From: Gordonia zhenghanii
Lineage (GTDB): Bacteria > Actinomycetota > Actinomycetes > Mycobacteriales > Mycobacteriaceae
Assembly (NCBI RefSeq): GCF_021738965.1
Contig: NZ_JAKKOQ010000001.1
Location: forward strand, 558,001 to 622,000
Direction: 5' to 3'
Length of the DNA stretch: 64,000 nt
How positions within the stretch are numbered: the first letter of the stretch is position 1; each line of letters opens with the position of its first letter. Positions 9,125-16,202 of this stretch are shown in pieces. The translations under genes were made by a program, and so were the position numbers. The notes below the pieces were generated by a model that searched no databases, was not told where the DNA came from, and worked only from the letters and a program-made list of their open reading frames with translations.

Positions 9125-9188
9125 TTCGATGCCGTTGTTTCGGTGTTCGGTTCCGTTGTAACGCTTCGATGCCGTTGTACCTTATATA
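9125..9188 (-). promoter_or_regulatory. topA promoter and triple-repeat leader
   Basis: Reading toward topA, a TATATAAG box (9188-9181) suits a -10 element with a start near 9176. The transcribed leader then holds three copies of ACAACGG(C/A)A(T/C)CGAA, on the plus strand at 9125-9138, 9146-9159 and 9165-9178, spaced 19-21 bp (two helical turns). No good -35 is seen. This could be an operator array or RNA element controlling topA. Confidence 0.45.
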
Positions 9189-9237
9189 TGGCGCCGTCTG
9201 CACTCCACCCCAGGTAATCGAAAGAAGAGGCAGCCGG

Positions 9238-9813
9238 TCACTCCCCAGGCCACACCCCGTCCGGAGCGTCGCCTGGCCGGACTCCCACCGTCTCGGCGAG
9301 TCGGGTGAGTCGCTTACGCCCGGACACCCGCAAAGCGGGACTGTTTCCGCGCGCACCGATCAGGGTGGGTGCGATGCCGACGCGCATCAATGCCGTCGCG
9401 AGCGGAGCGTGGGTGTCCGGGGCGCTCGGGTCCACGCCGAGGACGTAGTGCTGGCCGTCGAACCGGCCCGACGCGAGCACCCACAGTCGCAGAGCACGCG
9501 CGCTCGGCGTCCAACCGTCCGGCACGGCTTTCACAGCACCGCTCGCCCATCTGCGGTGCAGCGCCGTGATCCGCGGGTTGGCTTCGGTGCGCGCGATCGG
9601 CGATCCCTCCTCGGAGATCAGCGTCTGCGCGTCCAGCCCGGTCTCGATGATGTCGGCCGCGATCTCGTCGGCCCGCCATTGCTCGTTCACGACTACTGAC
9701 ACCCGGGCGCCGAGGCTCGTGTGCACGGACTGCCCCTGCCCGGCGAGTAGACCCGCGAGATCGTCGATCACGGGGTCTTCGGTGTCCGCAGAGAACAGCG
9801 ACATCTGGCTCAC
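9238..9813 (-). CDS. Conserved hypothetical protein (Rv3647c-like)
   Basis: A 191-aa soluble protein matching, by size and position between topA and cspA, the conserved mycobacterial hypothetical Rv3647c. There are no membrane segments and no catalytic motif that I recognise. The start is GTG 9813 (MSQMSLFSADTED); an internal ATG three codons later is also possible. The promoter lies in the gap toward cspA, just past that gene's terminator hairpin. Function unknown. Confidence 0.8.
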   Translation of the reverse strand: MSQMSLFSADTEDPVIDDLAGLLAGQGQSVHTSLGARVSVVVNEQWRADEIAADIIETGLDAQTLISEEGSPIARTEANPRITALHRRWASGAVKAVPDGWTPSARALRLWVLASGRFDGQHYVLGVDPSAPDTHAPLATALMRVGIAPTLIGARGNSPALRVSGRKRLTRLAETVGVRPGDAPDGVWPGE

Positions 9814-9860
9814 ACGTTGATCCTACTGCGCTGTGCAGCAAACACTCCCAGCAGTGAAAG

Positions 9861-9900
9861 CAACACTCCCGGCCCCGCCGAAGCGGTGCCGGGAGTGCTG
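9861..9900 (-). terminator. cspA terminator hairpin
   Basis: Arms 9861-9873 and 9888-9900 (CAACACTCCCGGC against GCCGGGAGTGCTG, 12 of 13 paired) follow the cspA stop in the minus direction. They are succeeded by a T-containing stretch (TTGCTTTC). The AACACTCCC arm sequence recurs at 9841. Confidence 0.65.
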
Positions 9901-9937
9901 TCTCGTAAGTCTGTGACGCCCGTGAGGGCGTGCGCAA

Positions 9938-10141
9938 TCAGACTGCCTGAACTCCGGTGGCCTGCGGGCCCTTGGTGCCCTGGCCGACCTCGAACTCCAC
10001 GCGCTGGTTTTCTTCGAGGGTGCGGAAGCCGTTGCCCTGAATCTCCGAGTAGTGGACGAACACGTCGTCGTTACCCTCGTCAGGCGCGATGAAGCCGAAG
10101 CCCTTCTCCGCGTTGAACCACTTCACAGTGCCCTGTGCCAT
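9938..10141 (-). CDS. cspA: Cold-shock protein CspA
   Basis: A 67-aa single-domain nucleic-acid chaperone. Both RNA-binding motifs are intact: RNP1 KGFGFIAP and RNP2 [12 protein letters not shown] sits upstream of the ATG at 10141. It is separated from the divergent helicase by a 292-bp region (10142-10433), long enough for the structured 5' leader typical of csp genes. A hairpin (CCCGCC 10167-10172 with GGCGGG 10186-10191) lies within that leader. Confidence 0.96.
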   Translation of the reverse strand: MAQGTVKWFNAEKGFGFIAPDEGNDDVFVHYSEIQGNGFRTLEENQRVEFEVGQGTKGPQATGVQAV

Positions 10142-10326
10142 CTACTGCATTCCTAACTTCTCATCACCCGCCACGGAGCGTCCCCGGCGGGGGCCTGTTC
10201 CGACCGCCATACCTCGACAAGACCTCGCCATACGGCGATGGAACCGACTGCAGTACCACGTTCGCAACTGACTCCGTCCCTGAGACGGAGGGTGCGACCG
10301 CTTTTAGCTAACCATGTTTCGCGCCC

Positions 10327-10346
10327 GCGCGATACTGTTATCGCGC
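10327..10346. promoter_or_regulatory. Perfect palindrome in the cspA/helicase divergent region
   Basis: GCGCGATA-CTGT-TATCGCGC is an 8-bp perfect dyad with a 4-base centre, in the middle of the gap between the divergent cspA and helicase genes. It could be an operator or a leader hairpin. Neither is decided by the sequence. The rest of 10142-10433 shows no ORF that I believe. Confidence 0.35.
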
Positions 10347-10433
10347 ACCGAATCTAACTCCCCGGAAACCACGTATGACCGGCCTCGCGAGTAGGTTCGC
10401 GCACCCACCCCGGAACCGTTTGGAGCGACGTCG

Positions 10434-12797
10434 ATGCAGCATGCCACCTACGGCAGCGAACTGCTCGGCAGAACCCTCGCAGGGACCGATTCCGACGCCG
10501 ATTCGCCTCTCACTCACATGGCAGTGATCCCCACGCGCACAGCCGAATTCAGTGACTGGCCGGAGTGGGTCCACCCCGAGGTTCGCGGCGCGTTCGTCGA
10601 GCACGGTCTGCGCCGACCGTGGCGTCACCAGATCGAAGCCGCCGACCACGCCCACGCCGGACGGAACGTCTGCGTGTGCACCGGCACCGCATCGGGAAAG
10701 TCGCTCGCCTACCAACTCCCGATCCTCACCACGTTCGCTCAGGACCCCAACGCGACCGCGCTCTATCTGTCGCCGACCAAGGCTCTCGGCGCGGACCAAC
10801 TGAGGGCGACGGCCCGAATCATCGCGGGCGTTCCCGCATTGAGTCATCTGCAGCCGAGCGCCTATGACGGCGACACCGATTCCGAGCTCCGACAGTGGGC
10901 GCGGATGCATTCACGCTGGATCTTCACCAACCCCGACATGCTGCACGTCGGGATCTGCTCGCAGCACGCCAAGTGGCGCCAGTTCTTCAGCAAGTTGAAG
11001 TACATCGTCGTCGACGAGTGCCACCACTATCGCGGCGTGTTCGGCTCGCACACCGCACTTGTCCTGCAGCGAACATTGCGGATCGCTCGCCGATACGGCG
11101 CAGACCCGGTCGTCATCGGGGCGAGCGCCACCGTCTCGAATCCGGCGCAGGCGCTGTCGCGGTTGATCGGCGACGACGTCGTCGCGATCACCGACGACAC
11201 CTCACCGCACGGCGAACGCACCGTCGCGATGTGGGAGCCGGGCTTCGTCGACGGCAGCCCTGCCCCGGTCGGCGGCCCCGAAATCCTGTCCGGGACCGGC
11301 CGCGACGGTGAGAACGGGGCCCCGGTCCGACGCGCGGCGGGCGCCGAAGCCGCTCGGCTGCTCGCCGACTTCGTCATTGAAGGAGCCCGGACGCTGTGCT
11401 TCGTCCGGTCGCGTCGCGGAGTGGAGGTGACGGCGGTCAAGGCTCGCCAACTGTTGTCCGAATCTGCACCGGAACTGGTCGACCGAGTCGCCGCGTACCG
11501 CGCAGGCTATCTCGCCGACGACCGCCGCAAACTCGAGCAGGCGCTCTCGGACGGCGAACTACTCGGAGTCGCGACGACCAACGCCCTCGAACTCGGCGTC
11601 GACATCAGCGGTCTCGACGCCGTCGTCGTCGCCGGATACCCGGGGACTGTTGCCTCGTTCTGGCAGCAGGCGGGTCGTGCCGGACGGCGCGGCGAGGGGT
11701 CGCTCGTCGTCATGGTCGCCCGCGACGATCCGCTCGACACGTATCTCGTTCACCATCCCGACGCTCTCCTCAAGCGGCCCGTCGAAGCGACCGTCACCGA
11801 CCCGACCAACCCGTACGTGCTCGGCCCACATCTGCTGTGCGCGGCCACCGAGTTCCCCATCACCGACGACGAAGCCGCCTCTTGGCACGCAGGCGAGGTG
11901 ATCGTCGGTCTCGTCGACGACGGACTTCTCAAACGTCGCAAGGCCGGCTGGTATCCCGCGCCGGGCCTCGACCCGCACGGCGACATAGACATCCGCGGCG
12001 GCATCGGTGGTCAGGTCCTCATCGTCGACACGACCACCTCTCGGCTGCTCGGCACCGTCGACGCCACGCGCGCCATGACGTCGGTGTTCCCCGGTGCGGT
12101 GTACCTGCATCAGGGCGAGAGCTTCGTCGTCGACGAACTATCCCTCGACGAGGGCCTCGCCCTCGCGCATCCGGAGGAGCCCGACTGGACGACCACCGCG
12201 CGCGAGGTGAGCGACGTCGTCATCGACCGGGTCGTGCAGCAGCAGACGTTCGGTCCGGTCACCGTCGGCTTCGCCGAAGTCACGGTCAGCAGTCAGGTGG
12301 TCGGGTTCCTTCGGAAGGCCCTCACCGGTGAGATCCTCGACCAAGTGGCACTCGACATGCCCGAACAACAACTGTCGACGCGCGCCGTCATGTACACCGT
12401 CGAACCCGACGCGTTGGTCGCCGCCGGGATCGCTCCCGACAAGTTCCCCGGCGCACTGCACGCCGCCGAGCACGCCGCGATCGGGATGCTGGGCCTCGTC
12501 GCCACGTGCGACCGATGGGACATCGGGGGCCTGTCCACCGACGTCCATCCACAGACCGGCCTGCCGACCGTCTTCGTCTACGACGGATTCCCCGGTGGGG
12601 CGGGCTTCGCCGAACGCGGCCACGAAGCGTTCGACGACTGGATCGCCGCCACCGACGAAGCCGTCGCCTCCTGTGCGTGCACCAGCGGATGCCCGTCCTG
12701 CGTGCAATCACCCAAGTGCGGCAACGGAAACGAACCCCTCGACAAAGCGCACGCGATCAAACTCCTCCGCCTGATCGGCCGTCACTACCGGTCGTGA
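10434..12797 (+). CDS. DECH-box helicase of the YprA/MrfA type (TIGR03817)
   Basis: A 787-aa superfamily 2 helicase, the 'helicase/secretion neighborhood' DECH helicase (Rv3649-like). It has Walker A GTASGKS (residues 84-90), DECH near 194, motif III GASAT, and motif VI QQAGRAGRRG. A DUF1998-type C-terminal region carries four Cys (CACTSGCPSCVQSPKC), the metal site of MrfA-like repair helicases. A DNA repair role is therefore likely but inferred. The 3' end (LIGRHYRS, stop) lies inside the ~125-bp direct repeat whose other copy is at 13735. Confidence 0.92.
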   Translation: MQHATYGSELLGRTLAGTDSDADSPLTHMAVIPTRTAEFSDWPEWVHPEVRGAFVEHGLRRPWRHQIEAADHAHAGRNVCVCTGTASGKSLAYQLPILTTFAQDPNATALYLSPTKALGADQLRATARIIAGVPALSHLQPSAYDGDTDSELRQWARMHSRWIFTNPDMLHVGICSQHAKWRQFFSKLKYIVVDECHHYRGVFGSHTALVLQRTLRIARRYGADPVVIGASATVSNPAQALSRLIGDDVVAITDDTSPHGERTVAMWEPGFVDGSPAPVGGPEILSGTGRDGENGAPVRRAAGAEAARLLADFVIEGARTLCFVRSRRGVEVTAVKARQLLSESAPELVDRVAAYRAGYLADDRRKLEQALSDGELLGVATTNALELGVDISGLDAVVVAGYPGTVASFWQQAGRAGRRGEGSLVVMVARDDPLDTYLVHHPDALLKRPVEATVTDPTNPYVLGPHLLCAATEFPITDDEAASWHAGEVIVGLVDDGLLKRRKAGWYPAPGLDPHGDIDIRGGIGGQVLIVDTTTSRLLGTVDATRAMTSVFPGAVYLHQGESFVVDELSLDEGLALAHPEEPDWTTTAREVSDVVIDRVVQQQTFGPVTVGFAEVTVSSQVVGFLRKALTGEILDQVALDMPEQQLSTRAVMYTVEPDALVAAGIAPDKFPGALHAAEHAAIGMLGLVATCDRWDIGGLSTDVHPQTGLPTVFVYDGFPGGAGFAERGHEAFDDWIAATDEAVASCACTSGCPSCVQSPKCGNGNEPLDKAHAIKLLRLIGRHYRS

Positions 12798-12892
12798 CCG
12801 CGCCGGCCCGCGCGGCAGCAGTCGCGGCGTGTACACCGAAACCTCCCCGACGCACCCACGACGCGAACGACGGCGTCCTAGCCGTCGACCAC
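12768..12892 (+). repeat. Direct repeat copy A (helicase/tad junction)
   Basis: About 125 bp matching 13735-13863 at roughly 80-85% by eye, with a 1-base and a 5-base gap. It runs from the last codons of the intact helicase into a broken copy of the 3' end of the tad gene that is intact at copy B. Between the copies lies an unrelated ~840-bp block. Confidence 0.85.
12798..12892 (-). pseudogene. Remnant of the TadE-like gene 3' end
   Basis: On the minus strand this segment aligns with the codons for VVDGQDVVVRVVVRVRLGGF of the TadE-like gene at 13738. The Gln codon is now TAG and a 5-base deletion shifts the frame, so it is non-coding. It is the left-hand scar of the event that separated helicase and tad cluster. 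Confidence 0.75.
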
Positions 12893-12954
12893 GTGCGGCG
12901 GCCGCATCCTTGTCCGTGCCGACTCTCGATGCACAGGACTCGTCGGCACGAGCT

Positions 12955-13015
12955 TCAAGGGTGAGACGATCGGAGAAACTCGAATCCTGGCCGGGTCAAG
13001 TCCATGTATGCAAAG
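12955..13015 (+). pseudogene. Degenerate fragment related to the 3' part of the 13057 gene
   Basis: CGGAGAAACTCGAATC (12971-12986) matches CGGAGAGACTCGAATC in the 13057 gene at 15 of 16 bases. Similarity continues more weakly through GTCCAT. Translated, SEKLESWPGQVHV parallels AERLESSENSGPGPVHI with a short deletion. It has no start of its own. This suggests an earlier tandem copy now decayed. Confidence 0.5.
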
Positions 13016-13056
13016 GTGACCACCGACGAGTTCAAAGAACGGTGCGAGGTGTAGTG

Positions 13057-13500
13057 ATGCAGAATACGTGCGACACGAGCTGCATCCACGTTATTTTCGC
13101 GAAAAATGAATCGACCTACGATGAGGTTTTCGCAGGTGTAGCTGCCGACTCCGCTGACGCGTCGCGGATAGCGCGGGTTATCGACCACGGCCACGCCGCC
13201 TGTTGGACAGAGTTAGCCGAACTGGTTCAGCACCGGCGAGCCGGTCTCACGCAGGGGCAGCCTGTCCACATAGTATTCGATGGCGGGCACCCGCAAGACG
13301 CGCATGAGGTCGGATGGGATCCCGATACTTCTCCCGAACTAATGAGCGCGTTCGACGATAGATCCGCAGCGGTCAAGTATGCGGAGAGACTCGAATCGTC
13401 AGAGAACTCAGGGCCAGGACCGGTCCATATTTGGAGTGTTCCACTGGGGTGGTACGACGAGCGCCTGGCGGGTAACAGCGGTGCCCCACTGGCCGAGTGA
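13057..13500 (+). CDS. Unrecognised 147-aa protein in inserted block
   Basis: No family recognised. The ATG at 13057 follows GAGG; GTG 13054 is an alternative. The protein appears to have a two-fold internal repeat: a strand-like IHVIF followed by an Ala-rich helix with DSADASRIARVID, and VHIVF followed by DDRSAAVKYAERLE and a second strand VHIWSVPLGW. Base composition is visibly lower in GC than the neighbours. Just upstream (~12955-13015) lies a degenerate copy of the 3' part of the same gene (EKLES...GQVHV against ERLES...GPVHI). Duplicated small genes with decayed copies recall immunity-type families, but that is only a guess. Confidence 0.6.
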   Translation: MQNTCDTSCIHVIFAKNESTYDEVFAGVAADSADASRIARVIDHGHAACWTELAELVQHRRAGLTQGQPVHIVFDGGHPQDAHEVGWDPDTSPELMSAFDDRSAAVKYAERLESSENSGPGPVHIWSVPLGWYDERLAGNSGAPLAE

Positions 13501-13734
13501 ACGTCGAGATCACGACGACACCGAACTCCTTCCTGGATCGCTGCATGGCGACAAACCCTGTCCAGCTCCCTGTTCGTTGGCCGGGGGCTCGTCGCGGTGC
13601 AAGCCGCGGCGTCCGTTGACTTCCGTGGGACAGCGCGAACAGCCCGGCCGGCGAGCGTCCGGCATGCGCAAAAGCCCGATGAGCATGAGAGTCAACGCCT
13701 GGACGGAGAGGCATCCGTGGGTTCGCATGGTCGC

Positions 13735-13863
13735 CGCCTATCGGTCGTCGCTACCGATCGTGACCGGACCGGCCCGCGCCGCAGCCGTCGCGGCGCGCAC
13801 GCCGAAACCTCCCAGGCGTACCCGCACCACAACGCGAACGACGACGTCCTGACCGTCGACCAC
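13735..13863 (+). repeat. Direct repeat copy B (with helicase 3' remnant)
   Basis: Second copy of the ~125-bp junction repeat. It contains the intact 3' end of the TadE-like gene on the minus strand. On the plus strand it holds the last codons of a lost helicase copy: 13740-13760 reads I-G-R-R-Y-R-S followed by TGA, against L-I-G-R-H-Y-R-S in the intact helicase. The 234 bp before it (13501-13734) show no credible gene. Confidence 0.85.
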
Positions 13864-14106
13864 ACAGTCGGCGACCGACGGCGAACCGTCCTGGACCGAC
13901 ACCCGATCCTCAGCGACCGCGCACGCATCACCCCGCCCGGACACCTGCGCAGACGCGGCCGCGAGCGCTCCCAGATCTGCCGCAGACTGTGCGCGATGTC
14001 GAGCGAGGACGGCGGCGCCGACGTAGAGCACAGCGAGGAGGATCGCGGCGAGGACGGCGATGACAGCGGCGCCCGTGATCGTCGAGAATCCCTTCTCGTC
14101 ACTCAC
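13738..14106 (-). CDS. TadE-like secreted/pilus-associated protein (TIGR03816 type)
   Basis: A 122-aa protein with an N-terminal processing-type segment (SDEKGFSTITG followed by a long hydrophobic helix AAVIAVLAAILLAVLYVGAA). This matches the 'helicase/secretion neighborhood TadE-like protein' at the end of the actinobacterial tad cluster (Rv3654c position). GTG 14106 is preferred because it follows the upstream stop closely. The GTG/ATG at 14139 would overlap that gene by 23 bp. Its 3' end lies in the direct repeat B and is the intact version of the fragment at 12798. Confidence 0.75.
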   Translation of the reverse strand: MSDEKGFSTITGAAVIAVLAAILLAVLYVGAAVLARHRAQSAADLGALAAASAQVSGRGDACAVAEDRVSVQDGSPSVADCVVDGQDVVVRVVVRVRLGGFGVRAATAAARAGPVTIGSDDR

Positions 14107-14116
14107 GCATTTCTGC

Positions 14117-14491
14117 TCACGAATCCGCACCGTCAGCACCGTTCGGTTCGACCGCCGCCACCGCTCGCGCGGACACCGTCGCCATCGGCAGCATCGGCAG
14201 GTCGGCCGATACGGTGACGGTCACCGTGTCGGCCGCAGCCGACACCGAGATCCGGGCGCCGCCGGGTGCGACCGACCGGCCGACGTCGGACGCCGACTCG
14301 TCTCCGACTGCCGCGAGCCGAGCCACCTCGCGGGCGGCGTCGGTGCACCGGATCTGAGTCACCACCCCGGTCACCGCGCCGACCCCGGTCACCAGGAAGA
14401 CGGCGATCGCCGCAAGCGCGAACGCGGCTTCCACGGTCACCATGCCTCGCTCGTCCTCAAACAGGTCGCGCCCGCGGAGCCTGACAGACAT
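14117..14491 (-). CDS. TadE-family minor pilin-like protein
   Basis: A 124-aa protein with the TadE-type N-terminus: DERGMVTVEAAFALAAIAVFLV, a Gly followed by a Glu-containing hydrophobic helix as in prepilin-like substrates. It occupies the Rv3655c position. It starts one base after the previous gene's stop, so the cluster is tightly linked. The rest is a small periplasmic domain. Confidence 0.85.
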   Translation of the reverse strand: MSVRLRGRDLFEDERGMVTVEAAFALAAIAVFLVTGVGAVTGVVTQIRCTDAAREVARLAAVGDESASDVGRSVAPGGARISVSAAADTVTVTVSADLPMLPMATVSARAVAAVEPNGADGADS

Positions 14492-14492
14492 G

Positions 14493-14726
14493 TCAGCTCA
14501 CCGACGTGCTCAACGCCCTGGAGATGATCCCGGTCAGTGCGGACAAGATATTGTCACCGCTCACGACCGTGTACAGCAGTGCACCGAACGCGGCTGCAGC
14601 GACGGTGCCGATCGCATATTCGACCGTCGACATTCCGGATTCGTCGGCGATCAGCCGTCCGGTCAGCGTCTGAGTCTCGACCCACCGCTGCGTCAATCGA
14701 TCTCGTGTCCCCCGACTCGTGCTCAT
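14493..14726 (-). CDS. Flp pilin-like protein (DUF4244 type)
   Basis: A 77-aa small pilin candidate. A short basic N-terminus is followed by ADESGMSTVEYAIGTVAAAAFGALLYTVVSG, a typical prepilin pattern with Glu at +5 after the presumed cleavage site. The ATG at 14726 has a strong GAGGGGGAAG ribosome site; a longer upstream reading lacks one. It sits between the TadE and TadC genes, at the Rv3656c position, and is likely the main fibre subunit. Confidence 0.82.
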   Translation of the reverse strand: MSTSRGTRDRLTQRWVETQTLTGRLIADESGMSTVEYAIGTVAAAAFGALLYTVVSGDNILSALTGIISRALSTSVS

Positions 14727-14817
14727 GACTTCCCCCTCGTGTGTCGGCCCGCGGTTTCGAGCCTTCACAAGGTCAGACGCGCGCCCGCTGCATTCGGTTC
14801 CGCGCGATTCCACAGGG

Positions 14818-15402
14818 TCACACCGCGGTCAGCATTCCGGCGGCGAGACCGACCACGACGGGCACGATGCCCAGGCAGACGAACGCAGGCAGGAAGCACA
14901 GGCCGAGCGGCCCGCTCACTTTGACCCCGGCCTTCTCCGCTGCCTCAACCGCGTCATCGGCTGCCCGACGACGCGTGGCCGATGCGAGTTCGGCGGCGCC
15001 GTCCGCGAGCGACGCACCGACCCGCGAGGCACGACGCGCCAACGCCGCGAGTTCAGCGAATGAATCTTCCGCACCCGCGTCGGACGCCCACGCCGTCTGC
15101 CCGTCGGCGCCGAGCGCGAGGAGGTCGGCCGCTCGAGCCAACGGCTCGCCGATCACCGGCGGGGCGTGCTCTGCCGCGACCTCCGCAGCCGCCGACACCG
15201 GCAGCCCGGCGCGTAGACAGACCGCGAACAGGTCGTAGGTCGACGCGACGTCGAACGGGTCCGGAACACTTCGGGACCTGCCGAGCCACCGTGGTTCCCG
15301 TACCTTCTTCGGGCGCACGACGACCCGCGCGAGCGCCCAGTGCGGCGACGGCCAAACCCATAGTGCGACACCCGCCGACATCGCGGCGATCAACACGGTC
15401 AT
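14818..15402 (-). CDS. tadC: TadC-like inner-membrane platform protein
   Basis: A 194-aa member of the type II secretion F family. It has an N-terminal hydrophobic segment, a central Ala-rich helical domain (DLFAVCLRAGLPVSAAAEVAAEHAP...) and a C-terminal membrane helix (FLPAFVCLGIVPVVVGLAAGML). ATG 15402 overlaps the stop of the TadB gene (ATGA). It should form the membrane platform of the Tad machine with the preceding protein. Confidence 0.85.
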   Translation of the reverse strand: MTVLIAAMSAGVALWVWPSPHWALARVVVRPKKVREPRWLGRSRSVPDPFDVASTYDLFAVCLRAGLPVSAAAEVAAEHAPPVIGEPLARAADLLALGADGQTAWASDAGAEDSFAELAALARRASRVGASLADGAAELASATRRRAADDAVEAAEKAGVKVSGPLGLCFLPAFVCLGIVPVVVGLAAGMLTAV

Positions 15403-16202
15403 CGCAGGATCTTCTCGGTGATGGAGTTCGTCCACCAGACTCCTGCCGACGCGAGCGCGGCGCCGACCACCAAGAGAATCGAACCGATCCCCGGCGACAC
15501 CAGCACGGCCAGCGGTGCGGCGCCCATCAAGTGTCCAAGACCGATGCCCAAGATCGGCAGCAACGCCAACACCATCGCGGTCGCGCGAGGCCCCGCCAGA
15601 CCGGCACGAGTCCGCGACGCATGATCTGCGCGGGCCGACAGGTCGGACCGCAACATGGCCAGGAGGTCAGCCATCGGCAAGCCGCGGGTCGACGACGCCG
15701 CCCACGCCGTTGCCAACCGATCCACGCCGGCATCCCACTGTGCGCCACCGTGTTCACCGCCGGCTATGTCGGCGGGGTCGCCGCCGAGCTCGGCGCGAGC
15801 AGCCATTCGTGCGAGTTCGGCCGACACCGCAGACGGTCCGTCGCGGGCCAGTTCGTCTGCCGCGGAACGGCAGGCGAGCACGACCGGCGCGCCGACCGAC
15901 ATCTCGGCGATCATGAACGAGAGCGCCCGCCGCAGTTCGTCACGACGGCCGTCCCGCTCGGCCCTCCGCACCGACCGGCGACGCAACCCGATCCCGGTGA
16001 CCGCCACGATTCCGGTCGCCATCCCTGGTCCGGCGCCGATGACAGCCGCGACGAGAACGGGCGCAGCCGCGAAGATCCACACCGGGTCGAGGCGATGCCC
16101 GGCGAGGCCGTCGTGCGTCAGATGCAACCGTGCTCGGGCGCCCGACCCCGGCCACACGAGCAACGCAGCTCCACCCGCGATGAGCAGCGGCACGGCGTTC
16201 AC
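15399..16202 (-). CDS. tadB: TadB-like inner-membrane platform protein
   Basis: A 267-aa T2SS-F-domain protein at the Rv3658c position. N-terminal hydrophobic segments (VPLLIAGGAALLVWPG and IFAAAPVLVAAVIGAG) precede a cytoplasmic helical domain with ALSFMIAEMSVGAPVVLACRSA. Two further helices follow near the C-terminus. The GTG at 16202 overlaps the tadA stop (GTGA), the same junction type used throughout this cluster. Confidence 0.85.
   Translation of the reverse strand: MNAVPLLIAGGAALLVWPGSGARARLHLTHDGLAGHRLDPVWIFAAAPVLVAAVIGAGPGMATGIVAVTGIGLRRRSVRRAERDGRRDELRRALSFMIAEMSVGAPVVLACRSAADELARDGPSAVSAELARMAARAELGGDPADIAGGEHGGAQWDAGVDRLATAWAASSTRGLPMADLLAMLRSDLSARADHASRTRAGLAGPRATAMVLALLPILGIGLGHLMGAAPLAVLVSPGIGSILLVVGAALASAGVWWTNSITEKILR

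Noticed and set aside
13004..13054. 16-codon frame M-Y-A-K-V... ending at the start of the 13057 gene
   Set aside because: Attractive stop/start overlap but no clear Shine-Dalgarno, and it lies over the decayed gene fragment. Cannot be told from chance.
13510..13728. 72-aa minus-strand reading frame in the inserted block (and overlapping longer frames on both strands)
   Set aside because: No ribosome site, composition of a random GC-rich frame, and it ends at repeat copy B. No family resemblance that I can defend.
12768..13863. Insertion sequence or integrase-mediated island
   Set aside because: No transposase, integrase, terminal inverted repeats or tRNA target. The flanks are diverged gene ends, favouring homologous recombination.
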